Position numbers and translations under genes: made by a program
Notes under the pieces: model-generated
The model's input: the letters and a program-made list of their open reading frames with translations, nothing else
Databases searched by the model: none
Told to the model about the DNA's origin: nothing
Part shown: piece after piece, positions 24,808 through 36,949 of the stretch
How positions within the stretch are numbered: position 1 is the stretch's first letter
Layout: each line of letters starts with the position of its first letter
From: Utricularia gibba
Lineage: Eukaryota > Streptophyta > Magnoliopsida > Lamiales > Lentibulariaceae
Reading direction: 5' to 3'
DNA: 64,000 bases
NCBI GenBank assembly: GCA_002189035.1
Contig: CM007992.1
Coordinates: forward strand, 2,418,001-2,482,000

Positions 24808-25966
24808 TGATAAACGAAAAATTATGCAATGTCGTTAAATGTAAATTTTCCTATCAAATAAATTTATAACCTAACCCACATTCAAGCATAAAACAATTAT
24901 GAGCATAGTGATTAGGGTCGAACACGAAGAGCGGGTGCTTGTCAAGTGATTAGCCAAAGTATGAAATCAGTGTCACGTTAGTAAAATTGGTCTTAACTAA
25001 GACTAACTCAGGACTACAACGAAATACAGTAAAGAAAAGTAACAAGTTTGGATTCGGTAGTTTTTGGAATGGAATGGGTGATGCCTTGGGATTCTTAGGG
25101 GATGTATGCATATCACTAAGCAAGCTCACATAAATCAAAAATCATTCAACCAACTCACAAGATCTAGGTCTACCCGAATTCTTGTTTTTCTCCCTAATCT
25201 TTGGTCTACCTCTAATTAGGGTTGTTAGTTGGGTTTCACTACTTCCCCCTCCTGGATCTATCCTGGTTTGTTAAGGAAGTAGTGTGACTTATGATTTATT
25301 AGGTCTAAGGATGGATTAGCATATTTCTTCCCTTCTCATCCCAAGGCATCCCCCTCTAAGTGCTCAGCTACTCATGGTAATGGAAAGTAAAATATCTTCA
25401 TAGCAGATACTAAGCAACATCTTGGTTACAAATGCTAAACAACAACGAGCAATATGAAGCAAAAGTAGGACAAACACTTCATTCACATAGAAAATCTAAA
25501 TCTAGTCTTAGCTAGGAATAGTAAACATGAAGAACGAAAATAATTTCTCAAGAGAAGCTGTGTTCTTCTGGTTCATCGTCCCCTCCTTCTTCTTCTCCTA
25601 GAAAAATCTCCAGAAACTTGTCTTGAGTCTCCAAAGGGAGATCTCCTTCACTCTCCACCTTTCCTCCTTTTTTGTCCAAAATCTTCTTTTTTCACCTCCT
25701 TGGATTTTGTGTGTACTCTTCTTCAGACTTCTGTCACCTTTCCTGCCACCACACTATTCATACTCGGCTCCTTGGGATTTGTGTTGCGACTCATGTTGCA
25801 CTGCTCGAAAGGAACTGTTAGAAGGTATTTAGTCCCAACTAAGACTAAAAGTGCACTCCTACGATACTTATGTGCAAAAATATAGAAACAGGCAATTAAG
25901 CTTACTTTTTGTAGCATTAAATGAGTAAATTCCATGCATTGAGCCACTCAAAAATATGTGTTATTA
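24808..25966 (-). repeat. solo LTR D (subfamily I), perfect target duplication
   Basis: Unit TGATAAACG ... GTGTTATTA, 1159 bp, with the last CA mutated to TA. It is flanked by TTCAT on both sides (24803-24807 and 25967-25971). It is highly similar to LTR B across its length, including the ATTCTTGTTTTTC and TTCGGCTCCTTG-type blocks. It is inserted in A+T-rich intergenic DNA. Confidence 0.92.
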
Positions 25967-26382
25967 TTCATAAACTTTATATCATTTCTTATTACTGTTA
26001 TATTAAAAATATTATTCATATCAAAATAGCTTCAGAACAACACATCACATTTTATTATCTTGAAAAGTTAATTATGCAACCCATAACAAGAAATATTAAT
26101 AATCTATTTCGATAAGATTATAGAGTTATTGAATGAAAACAATCAAAAATCAAATTAAATTTATAATAAGGTAAAACGCGAGTCAATTTTAATAGCATGT
26201 CACATAGTGATTTGTCCCTCAATTCCGAAAACGCGGGCCCCAGAATTAATTGGTGGCATCATTCATGAGAATTTTGTGAACAGAATCTCAACCAACATAA
26301 CATTCATTACCTTTTCCCGCGTTGATCGGACAAGAGAACGAGAGACATTTATCCAGTCCAGACGTGCACCTGAACTTCAATG

Positions 26383-27093
26383 CACGTGTGCTCTTCCATG
26401 GCTCCACGTGTCTCATATTTTGAGTGTATGAAAACACACAAAATGTAATGTGCGTACGGTCTACTTGACACATCGGATTCTTGTTCCTACTCTGCTTCAT
26501 CTTTTTATCAAGCCATTTGCGGTAAGGGATCGTGATAGGAGTGTTTCAGACCATGCAACTAAACATCTGCCTTTCAAGAATCAAGCGTCTTTGAAAATAA
26601 ATTCATGATCCAGCTAATTCACACGTGTTTTAAAATTGGGTTTTCAATCCAAGCACGTGGGGCATCAAAGTTTGAATCCATTATTTTTTTAATTTTTTTC
26701 GCTAATTTTGTGTGTTATAATTAAAAAAAAAACAAGACGTCTGCGGTTATGTCATACAATTGACCAAGTATCAAATAAAAAATGATTTAATTTTTTTAAG
26801 TGATATGTTTGATTGAAGACTTTAGATTGGACAAGTTTTGAATGTTTCATTAAAAATGTGAAAGAGGGGTTATGTCTTATAATATTATTAGAGCAGGATA
26901 AAATCATCAAATGCCATCTTCAAACACCTCCAAATTTCAGCCTCCATACCGTACAACACATTTCACTTGCCATGTTCTCAAATTCCCATAATTATCCTAT
27001 ATCAAACATTCCCTTGTAACTCAGTTACCTTCATTTTTCACGTCCATTATTCTATGCATGACTTTCGTACCAATGTCACTTAAAAGACACGTG
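26383..27093. promoter_or_regulatory. cluster of five CACGTG (G-box) motifs
   Basis: The palindrome CACGTG occurs at 26383-26388, 26405-26410, 26622-26627, 26654-26659 and 27088-27093. bZIP and bHLH factors bind this core, and ABA-response elements contain ACGTG. The cluster is 1.5-2.2 kb upstream of the S40 start, so linkage to that gene is only an inference. Confidence 0.4.
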
Positions 27094-27609
27094 GGTATTA
27101 TCATTCGGTTTTCAAAAATAATAAAACGTCTGCTAGTTTTGTCCAAACGAAAGAGTCAAAAAAAAAAAAAGAAAGAAAGAAAGAAACTACCACGCGCAGT
27201 TGAAGCGTGTGCGTTTGGGATACCAGAGAAAAAGCACGTTTTCCTCTTAGAATAGGGCATCTCTGTGCTGCACACAAACCCTCCTTCGCATTAGTCGTTA
27301 AGACAATTTATCCACGTTTCCTGTCTCATCCTTCCACACCCAATGCTCGTTCTTATGGATATTAATTATGATGAAGCATAGAGCACGACCTTTAGATATG
27401 AGCCTAATAATTTGTTTGATATTAGTTTATTAGTATACTTAGGTATAGTATAAGTAAATATGTATATATTTTATTGTGTATAACGTTTGATATATAAGAA
27501 TAGAAATTTGAGTATATAAGTGATCCCCTTCCCTCTTTTCCATCCATTTATGTATATCATCTACATACATAAAAAATAAATATGTAATTAATATAGTTAT
27601 ACAAGGCTG

Positions 27610-27612
<3 letters not shown>

Positions 27613-27649
<37 letters not shown>
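27613..27649. repeat. TA dinucleotide microsatellite
   Basis: About 18 uninterrupted TA units. Typical length-variable microsatellite. Confidence 0.9.
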
Positions 27650-27652
<3 letters not shown>

Positions 27653-28505
27653 TTAATCAAACAGTAAATATATGTAAACATGTATATAAATCTTTTATAT
27701 TATAATGTCAAACATACTTTATTTGATTCACTAGGATGGTATAACCTCATCAGAATGCATTTTCATTTTCATGGATATATTTCTTTTCTAACTTCATATT
27801 TTAAACTATAAAATTCCATTTTAAAAAAAAATGAAAAAAGAAATCAACACCAATCCATTGATAATAGGATGTCTAGACAAGTGTCCACTACCTAAACTCC
27901 CTAATGACTTCTCTTTCTTATCCAATAACCCACCCTCCACCTCATCTGGGTTCATTAATTATCCTAAATTCAGGCCCTTTTTTTAATAATTCTTAATCCT
28001 TCTCGGTATTCCTTATCCAATCAAAGCTATGTTTTCAATCATATTGAAAAAAAGAATTAAACTATTTTCTACGAAAAAAAAAAGAATTCAAGAGTACTAT
28101 GGAGTTGCCTCTAATTCATCATTCAAGCGTTGGATTCTTCTGATAGTAATAATAATAATGTAAAAGTATTAGTTTTAATTTCATTGATGTCACGACCACA
28201 ACTACTATATATTATAATTATAGAGTATTATTGCATGGGGCGGTCATTTTTTATCATCTTCGTATTTTGAAATATATATCATATTCGGATCGTCACAATA
28301 CTATTCCTAAAGTGCACATCTCGTTCTGTGCATTTATTTTCAAGACAATAGGTTCTAATGCATGTAACCAATGAGATTTTTTGTCCTATTTTGATTGGTT
28401 GTAGTGTTAATTAGTCAAATTTTGTGGCCAATGAGACTGAATTTGATTACGTCCTTTTTGTGGAAAGCTTGGTTCACACGCGTTCGCGATCCGCCCCTCT
28501 CTCAG

Positions 28506-28512
28506 TATAAAT
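28506..28512 (+). promoter_or_regulatory. TATA box of the S40 gene
   Basis: TATAAAT lies 52 bp upstream of the ATG at 28564, in a short G+C-rich promoter stretch. The transcript leader would be only about 20-30 nt. Confidence 0.55.
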
Positions 28513-28563
28513 CCCCCGGCTGCTGCTATCTGGCCTACGTTTCACCTCCAAGTCTCCGGCTGC

Positions 28564-28895
28564 ATGGCGGATGAGTTCGACGAGTCCGAGATTGTGTTCT
28601 CCGGCGGCGCCGACCACCCGGCGCGCGATCAGGCCACGACGTCGAAGGTTCTAGCGCGGAGGAAGACCGGCTCCGGTCCACTCAGAATCCATTGACCACC
28701 ACACACAACCGGCGGGTGGAGGACGACTACGAGGGAGGGGAGATGGTCCCCCCTCACGTCATCGTCGGGCGCCGCGTGGCCGGGCAAATGATGCCCCACT
28801 CTGTCTGCGACGGCAACGGGCGGACTCTCAAGGGCCGGGATTTGAGCGCGCTTCGGAATTCCGTCTTGAGAATGACAGGTTTTTTGGAGAATTGA
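28564..28895 (+). pseudogene. senescence regulator S40 (DUF584), frameshifted
   Basis: The first frame starts M-A-D-E-F-D-E-S-E-I-V-F-S-G and stops at 28693-28695 after 43 residues. The conserved C-terminus continues in another frame and stops at 28893-28895: V-P-P-H-V-I-V, C-D-G-N-G-R-T-L-K-G-R-D-L-S and L-R-N-S-V-L-R-M-T-G-F-L-E. These are hallmarks of the plant DUF584/S40 family, small intronless nuclear proteins tied to senescence and stress. One lost base before about 28690 would explain the break; no splice sites fit. The rest is free of stops, so either the gene died recently or this is an assembly error. The joined product would be about 110 residues. Confidence 0.85.
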
Positions 28896-30180
28896 TTTTT
28901 TTGTTATTTAATAATGGGAGTACAAGTAAATTAGCTCTTCTTCTTTTTTTTTTGTTTCTTTCTTATCTCTGTAATTGCCGAGTTTTCAATGTCGAGGATG
29001 GTGGTGTTGTTGCATATTACCACCCAACCCAACCCGGTTTGACTTTGTGGGCTGGAGACAGCAAGTGTGAATTTAAACTTTAATTTATTTAAATTACCCG
29101 AAGAATTAAATGGTTTGACAAAGAATAATATAGTATTTTTTTTCAGTGTAGGCATTTTGTATCTAGGATAAGATAATTAAATTAAAATCCAAGTAGTATG
29201 TATTTTAATGGTGACCTAGTTTTGGTGTGTGGGCTTCCCGTGAGAACTGTAATGGGCCAATCCCTGGGAACCTTAAATACGACAGGTATTGGCCCAATAA
29301 TCTCCAATCACCAGCATACCCCACAAATCATGTGGTCCCGTTCTCAATAATAGGGGATTACGTCATGGAAAATTGCGCTTATAGTTATCTTGCTTATCTA
29401 AATAGCATAGTTGATCCATAGAAATAATGTTTTTAATCTCCTCCATTCCAAAATTATTAACACTTGATTTTCATTGTTTCAAATTCGAATAAAAATAGTC
29501 TTGATTATTTACCCAAATAACAATAATATTTCATTTTTATTTAAATGATATAATTGATCTCTAAAAATATTATTTTAATTTTTAATATTTCAAAATCATT
29601 TATAGTTGATCCCTATTATTTTCAAATCGATCAAAAACAGTTTTCATTATACACACTAATGATAAAATCGAGTCCCAATTTAAAATCTTTTTTTTAATTA
29701 AATTTCACTTTTACCAACCGCCATCCCGCACCCACTCGCTGTAGTCATCGTCTGGACGACGGGCGTGTGGGGGCGGCAAGCACCAGATGATCATAAAATG
29801 GAGACCTATTTTACCAAATTATAAAATAATGAGAGACCCAATATATCTAATTTTTTAAATATTAAATGCTAATTGTAACTGATATTTAAATTGTGGGAAC
29901 CAAAAATGATTGACATAAAAAATTAAGGACTAAATATATTCGATATGTTATAATTTGAGAACTAAATATGCCAATGGAATAACCATACAATTTTCATTAA
30001 ATATTGGGAACTAATCGTGTCAATTTTAGTAAATAGTAGAAATGTATCTGACCAAGTACTTGTTCCATCATACGTTCATTGTTTTATTGTTAATTATGTG
30101 AAACACATACACACATTATATTTAAATAAAATAAATTCAATTCAATTTTTTAAATAAACTAATTGTGACAATTTTTTTAA
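28896..30180. other. intergenic DNA, no gene seen
   Basis: A+T-rich. A G+C-richer patch at about 29715-29785 has no clear coding sense. No RNA gene or repeat boundary identified. Confidence 0.45.
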
Positions 30181-31700
30181 AGTATTGTAACATTGTGGTG
30201 GAACGAGAAGTTTCAAATGATGTAATGAGATTTCATCTATTTGCATTTACACTATATCAATCTTTTAGAAGGTGATTTGATTATATCTCATATAGTTCTA
30301 ATTTCACTTGGAAATAGATGGAAAATGCACTTTTAAACATGTACTTTGAGCTCATGAAGTATTCTATCACTAAGTTTGAAATCACCTCGTTGTATATGGT
30401 GAGGAGGAAAGTATAACAAGAGCTTGGGAAAGATTTCCATGAAATTACCTAAGTCACTGATATCTAATAACCATGATCTTAACCTTACAGTATCAATATA
30501 TGCTTACATGATGGGCTAATTAGGCAAACCAATGAGCTACTCAATGTAGCTTTGAACCAAATAAATCCTAGGAAAGCATGGGGATTCATTGATGAATTTA
30601 TGAAACTCAAGACACGATTATGTCAATTAGTAAGTGTATGAAAGTATGATTCTTGGAAAAATATGCATGGCAATACCATGTTAAAGATCAACGAGACTAT
30701 CAAAATTGGATGATAAAATCAACAAGCTTCATCCTTTCATGGCTTATATTTAGGAAGCCTTAAAAAAAATAGAGAGGTTAAGTAGGAATGAATGAGCATG
30801 AACTTTGTAAAACTGCGCAAGGACCATGAGGAAACAATTGGAGAAATCAAAGTAGCACCTCACAAAACTAGAACCAAAATCAGCAACCCTAACATCTATG
30901 CTTGCATGATATGCTTAGTTAATTTATCAAGAGATAAGTGATGATGAATAAAGGAATTGTGAAGCAAATAAAACAACTAAATGAATTCTTTATGGAGCAA
31001 ATTCAGCAAGTAAAAGGGAAATTTACTGATCAAATGAAGAAAGTAAATGAACATTTGGAATTAGGTATTACCACTCACATATAGGATTGTTGAATGAATA
31101 ACCTAACCCAAAATTATAAGGCTTCAAAGCTCCAATGTCGACCTAAAAAGAACTGTATTGAATGCAAAGCTTTGGAAACCAAAAGTAGACTAGAGATACA
31201 AGCCCACGAGTTGAATGAACGTGCGTAGGTTGACGAATTGTTGAATACTCTAGTACACAAAACTTATCTAAAAATGTGTGCAAAATCATCAATATTCCAA
31301 TCTGTTGTATTAGATATTGTTTGTTCAGCAAATATAATTTTGTTTGTGTGTTTTTTCTTTCAATCATTACATCATGCGGTTTATTTTATAATTTCATTAA
31401 ACAAAAATATTATACAATTAACGAGTAATACGATTTTAAAATAATACTTCCAAAGTTATAGAAACAAGTCAATTTTTAAGATTTACCCATATACATATAT
31501 GCAAACTTTTGCATCGATGAGATTTTGATCTAAAATCTTTATCTTTCGTATTTTTACACATGTTTTCTTGTTCCTTTTAGGTTAATCTATCAAATTTGGA
31601 AGGGAATGAATAATTATACTGCTTAATATTTGCAGTAGTCGAATTCCATTTGGATTATGATTATCGAGAATTCAAATGAATTTTTTTAAGGGGCATCGTG
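30181..31700. other. decayed, possibly coding-derived sequence
   Basis: Short coding-like pieces can be read on the plus strand around 30500-31220, for example a Gln/Lys-rich coiled-coil-like stretch near 30960-31060. Stops are frequent and I recognise no family. A retrotransposon gag remnant is possible but unproven. Confidence 0.25.
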
Positions 31701-31726
31701 GCATGAGGTTACACTAGTTTTGAATA

Positions 31727-31735
31727 ATTATATAA
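31727..31735 (+). promoter_or_regulatory. possible TATA box of the GIP1-like gene
   Basis: TTATATAAG about 420 bp upstream of the ATG at 32156. If used, the transcript starts near 31760 and the leader is about 390 nt, with a pyrimidine-rich run at 32040-32070. Confidence 0.4.
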
Positions 31736-31748
31736 GTGGAAGGGAAGA

Positions 31749-32159
31749 ATGGTCGGCAGCGATCTAAGAGCAAAGAATTGGAGATATCTCAGCCGTAGAC
31801 AAGATAAGAAGGTCGTGATTTTTACAGAGAGCGACCGTAGGGTTTTCTCTCTTCTCTCGGAAGCTGACAAACTCCGCTTTCACCAAAGAGGGATAAATAT
31901 CAATCGTCTTCTCTTCGCTTCGGATTTTGCAGAAAATCGTTCCACTTCTGTATGCCTCTCCCTCTACATATATAAATTTTGTGAGCTCCACACTCGCTAT
32001 TTTGCGTTCGTGGCTCTGCTGCTTGCGTTTTCTGATTGTTCTTTCTTTTTGTTTTTTTTTTGTTTTTCGCGTTTTCTGATAAAGGAAAAGGAAAAAGTGA
32101 CGGTTGAGACGAAAGAAAAGCCTGGGCTTTGTGGTAGATCTGGTTTCGCGTTAGGATGA
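31749..32159 (+). other. upstream open frame overlapping the GIP1-like start
   Basis: A 136-codon open frame lies in the probable leader of the GIP1-like gene. Its stop TGA (32157-32159) overlaps the main ATG in ATGA. The peptide has no recognisable domain and ends in a Phe-rich stretch encoded by the T-rich leader. Its start lies near or before the likely transcript start, so translation is doubtful. It may be chance. Confidence 0.25.
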
Positions 32160-35100
32160 GAGGGAGCAAGGGAAACGGTGCCGGAAATGGAGGCAACGCG
32201 CAGCCTATTCCGGCGGGGTCGCGGAGTATGGTTCACAGTTTGAAGGAGATAGTGAACTGCTCCGAGGCCGAGATCTATGCTGCTCTTAAAGAATGCAATA
32301 TGGACCCTAACGAGGCGGTTAATCGTCTCCTCACGCAAGGTTTAGAAGCAAACTTCATTTTTCAGTGGATAAGATTGTTGTTTTTTACTGTTTTTTTCTC
32401 TTCAAAATGCTCTATTTGGGATTATGCATCTTGGGTGTTATTGGCGATGAAGGGAACTTGAGGGTCATCTTGTGAATAGTTTACCCTATTGTTTTGGGAA
32501 TTTATGGTGAAGTTTTCACCTTGAAGAATATGGTTAGGGAATCAAAGGCACAATGCTCGTAGAAATTATGCTCCTTTGCTTTGTCGGGAAAGTATCTGGT
32601 TCCATGAACTGGTAGCACATTCTGATGCTAAAATTTTAGCTAAGGAGAGTGGTTCACAGCTCTAGCGAAATGCTTTCATAGATTTCAGTGAACCAAGAAT
32701 CTAAAACGTATTGAAGGCGTGGTTTTTTAACATAGCTAAGGCAGTTTTCCTGTATTATGCATTCGCATCCTTTACTATTTGTTGGAACCATCCCTTTGAG
32801 GATCCTACTGTAGTGATAGTCTGAAATTTTTCATTTTGAACGACTTTTCTTTTCATTCACAGAAGGTAGAACCTGTCAACTTCAGTCTTGTATTACTTTT
32901 TTAATCACAAGAAACCGTATTTGATTTTTTATGTTTGTCTATATTTCTGATATGCTTTTGCATTTTCAGATCCTTTCCATGAGGTGAAGAGTAAACGAGA
33001 AAAGAAGAAAGAGGTGTGTTGATTCATCATACTCCGTTTTGTAAACAGGATCAAGTGGCTGCATCCATATTGCATATAGTATTGTCTTTATACTTTGCTC
33101 TTGATTCGGGAGACCTCATTTCCTGGGTTGTGTACTGTGGGCCATTATAATTTTTCTTTTTTGCTATGGGATGCTAGTAATTTTTCTTTTCTGCCAAGTT
33201 GTTCGTGTGTGTGTGTATTCATTTTTAAGTTATGAACCGACATTCTTTCTTAGCTGCTTCAGTTATATGTCCTAGCATTGTAAAATTTTTTTTGTCATCA
33301 TTATATGTTTACAGGTTAAAGATATCACAGAACCTAAGTCTCGCAGTACTAATAGTAATTTAAGTCGAGGTGGCAAGACTGGTAATGAGCGAAATCTTGG
33401 CCGTAGTGGTTCAACTCCATATAATTCGTCTGGTAAAGTTAGCGTGGCTTTTCGTACTCCCATTCTGAAATGTCTGAAATGATGTTAATCTCTTTCCTTG
33501 TTTTTTTCCCATTAGAATCTTCTCATTTTCCTGGGAAGTCATTATATAAGAAAGAAAATGGATCGCATTCTCAGGCAAGCTATATGTCCTCATTTCACTC
33601 TATGGAGGGGTATGGTCAAGGCAGAGGACCTGCTGCATCAAGGTTTGGCCTCGCTTAATTTCAAATTCATTTTGAAAAGCATATGAACTAGAATTTTATT
33701 TCCTGCCTCTGTAAACGACCCACCCATGTTTTCTATCAATTAATTTTGCGTGGATTGCTAAAGCATTACTTGTTGAACAAGTTTTTGCAGTTTGATTCGT
33801 AAGCTCAGTTACACGCATTCAATTTCCATTATGTTGCATGGTGTTTAGTATGATTGACAATATTTTATTTCCTGGCCATGACATTGCAGTGACAGTGTTT
33901 CTGCACAAAGTAAACCACAATTTTCTGGACTAAATGATGATGAATCTGTTGGCTCTGTGCTTCCTTCAAAATCTTTCTGGGTCAGTAATCCAGGTCAAGT
34001 ATCCATGGCTGATATTTTGAAGGGAAGGCCATATAGTAATTTTCCAAGTGCTCACTCTACAACTCACCAAACGGCACACAGTAATTTGAGACATTCTGAA
34101 GATCTTGAACCTAAAATCCCTGAGCCTGGAATATCTCCAGTGTCGAATATGCAAATGACTGGAGAGTGGCTTCCCATGGAGAAGATCCCCACGTCAACAG
34201 TGTCCTCGTCCCCTGAATATATTATTGGCTCTGAAGATCACGCTGAAGTTTCTGGTGTACCTCCAGATCAGATAATTCATGACTCTAAGCTGGAAGCAAT
34301 TCAAGAAACAGAAAACTACGTTGCTGAAATGTCTCAAGTGAACGAAATGGGATCAGGGTTTCTCACCAGTGGAAAGATTCTGGATGTTAGTTCTAGAGAC
34401 CCGTCTTTATGTGAGAAAGGTTTGTGCAAAAATATGAGTTTGTACCATCATCATTTTCAGGATTTGCATGGAGGTGATTGCCGTCTAGTTCTTTAGTAAC
34501 TACATGAAACTAAAAGAATTGTTGTGAAGTGATCCTCAATCCGAAACACCTGAAATGAAGATGCTTATTGAAGTGCTAATATCAAAATTTATGAGAAATA
34601 CTGTGGATTTTCCCGTTTGGCTTTGCATGCGCATAGACTGTATTTATCATTCCTTCTACTATTTTGTAGGTGTTGCACCAGATGAATTTGGCGAGTCCAT
34701 ATCATCCATCACCCAAAATTTCCAGAAATTAAGTGTGGAGAAAGATGACAGAAGTTTACAGTCTGAGGGATATGTGCCTTCAGTAGTGATTCCAGATCAT
34801 CTACAAGTTCATGATGCAGATTGTTCTCATTTGAGCTTTGGTAGTTTTGGAACTGCCTTGAGTATTGTTTCGTCTGGAACAGTGATATCCGCACCTATGC
34901 ATATTAATTTAGATGAGGAGCAGCAAAGTGAGCCCAATCATTCTTCAACTGGGCAAACTGAACAGTAGGGCCTCTAAATTCTTATTCTATCTGGTGTCTC
35001 TTATTTTTTCCCTGTTGATCATTAGAACTTATACATTCATTGCGTTCCTTGTTATACAGAAGTCCCAGGTACTATGCAGATAGTTCTCTGAGAAGTGCCT

Positions 35101-36756
35101 CTGATGGCAGTTTGCTCCATGGAACCGGTGCTGGTCTTGGGAGTTATGATCCTTCTGTGTCACAAACTGAGGAGTTGAAGCACGAGAGTGCCGAATTGGC
35201 TCACAGAAATCAGTATTCTTTTTCCTCAGCCAACACAAGCTACAATTTTGAGGATAAACAGCAGATGAACGTCCCGTTTAGCCAAACAAGTTTGCAGATG
35301 CAGGATCTTCCTTTCTCAAATGTCATGGTATGTTGTGTTCAGTGCGTTGCTTTTGCTCATACAATGATACATGCAGAAATTCGTGAGCGCAGAAGGTTGT
35401 ATCTGATAAAGAATTTTTGGAGGATAAAACCATCTAATTGGTGGAAACCGGCATCAAGCTAGGTGGAAAATGTTTTGTCTCTGGGATTTCACAGAGATTT
35501 TTCTTTACTGTCATATCCTTTGGCTGTTTGTTTTGTTATTCGGATTAGCTCTCTAGATTTATCAAATTTCAGCATTGTTTGTTTAAATTAGTGTATTAAG
35601 TAGACGGTGTGCTTTCCATGGCAATGGTAATCATGATTTTTGGTGATCAATGTTATGTTCCATAATGTCATCGGCCTTTCATATTCAGCATGTTGTTGGA
35701 TTTTAATTTCCCTGCAAGTAATTGGTGCTTGGATGTGCATTTCTGATCTGCATGATGTTCTTTTCATACATTTTCTAGGTGTTCTCTTATTCATGGTTTT
35801 TGTTGTCAGCAGTCGTACACGAATTCTCTCCCAAGTGCTTTCTCTGCTACAAATGCTCACCCCAGCAGGGAATCTGATCTTCAGTACACCCCATTTCCTT
35901 CTTCTCAATCAATGTCTGCTAAATATGGGGATTCTATCGCCACCATTGGTGGGTCAGCAGTTACATCGGAGGTAATTTGCATCTTGCAAGCAACCCATTT
36001 TATCTGCATGCATCTCACTTTATTTTTTTCGTTTTTCTCATCGGGATCTGAAGGCATCAACTTTTTCGCAAGTTCAGCCACCAGCTTCCAGAGCTGGTGT
36101 CGCCACTGGGCCACCTCTTTCTCAACATGCTCCAGTACATCATCCGTATTCTCAGCCTAGTCTTCCTTTGGGACCTTTTACCAACTTGATCCCGTACCCT
36201 TTTGTGGCGCAAAGCTACACATATATGCCTTCAGCTTTTCAACAAGCATATGGAGGCAACAGCGCTTACCCTCAGTCCCTTGCAAGCGTACTTCCTCAAT
36301 ATAAAAACACTGTTCCTCCCAGTACTTTGCCTCAATCTGCAGCTGTCGCCTCTGGGTATGGTGCATTTGGAAACAGCACGGCCGTTCCCGGAAACTACCA
36401 AATGGCTCCACCTGCTGCACCTTCTGCAACGAGTTTGAATTATGATGACGTGTTAAACTTGCCGTACAAGGAGAGTAGTCAACTGATGTCGTTGCTGCAG
36501 GTATTCTCCCTTCTTGTGGATTCTGGACTAAGGTTTTTGAGCCCCTTGTGCAACATGTGTCTTGCTGCATATTTTATACTTGCATTTCTATCGAAATCCA
36601 AGGGACTTGTTTTTTGATGGGTGCTGTTTATTCTCAGAATGATAACCCTGCGTTGTGGCTTCAAGGACCGAACTCCAGAACAATGCCAGCAGTGGCAGCG
36701 AACACATATTACAATTATCCGGCGAACCACCATCCTTCAGGAGGATTCCGGCAAGC

Positions 36757-36789
<33 letters not shown>

Positions 36790-36949
36790 ATCCCAGAGCT
36801 ACGGCGCAGGTTTAGGCGGTGGGTACCCCAACCTGTACCACGCTCAGGTGGGTTCATTGCCGGAGCAGCCGCAGAATGCAAGAGATGGGTCTCTTGTGGG
36901 CACCCAAGGGCAGCCTAAGCAAGCCCAGCTTTGGCAGAGTGGCTACTAA
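32156..36949 (+). CDS. GBF-interacting protein 1-like (DUF1296)
   Basis: Ten exons: 32156-32339, 32970-33013, 33315-33432, 33516-33642, 33890-34473, 34670-34964, 35060-35327, 35810-35971, 36054-36500, 36638-36949. All introns are GT-AG and all joins keep the frame, giving about 846 residues. Residues about 24-80 form the DUF1296/UBA-like domain (V-H-S-L-K-E-I-V, Y-A-A-L-K-E-C-N-M-D-P-N-E-A, D-P-F-H-E-V-K-S-K-R-E-K-K-K-E). The rest is Ser/Pro/Gln-rich and probably disordered; the C-terminal third is rich in Tyr, Pro and Ala, with a ten-Gln run (36758-36787). In Arabidopsis, GIP1 binds G-box bZIP factors and raises their DNA binding; the role here is inferred. Exon 8 has a tandem CAGCAG acceptor (35810 or 35813). 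Confidence 0.9.

Larger units (their letters stand above)
25972..28490. other. long intergenic region upstream of the S40 gene
   Basis: No gene is seen. It holds a cluster of CACGTG boxes (26383-27093), a TA microsatellite (27613-27649), and short A/T and GAAA repeats near 27160-27185. The last few hundred bases should include the S40 promoter. Confidence 0.5.

Noticed and set aside
32997-33020. Skipping the 44-nt second exon of the GIP1-like gene
   Set aside because: The exon encodes the conserved D-P-F-H-E-V-K-S-K-R segment and is needed to keep the frame.
36588-36881. Minus-strand frame with a poly-Ala run
   Set aside because: It is the antisense of the CAG repeat in the last exon of the GIP1-like gene.
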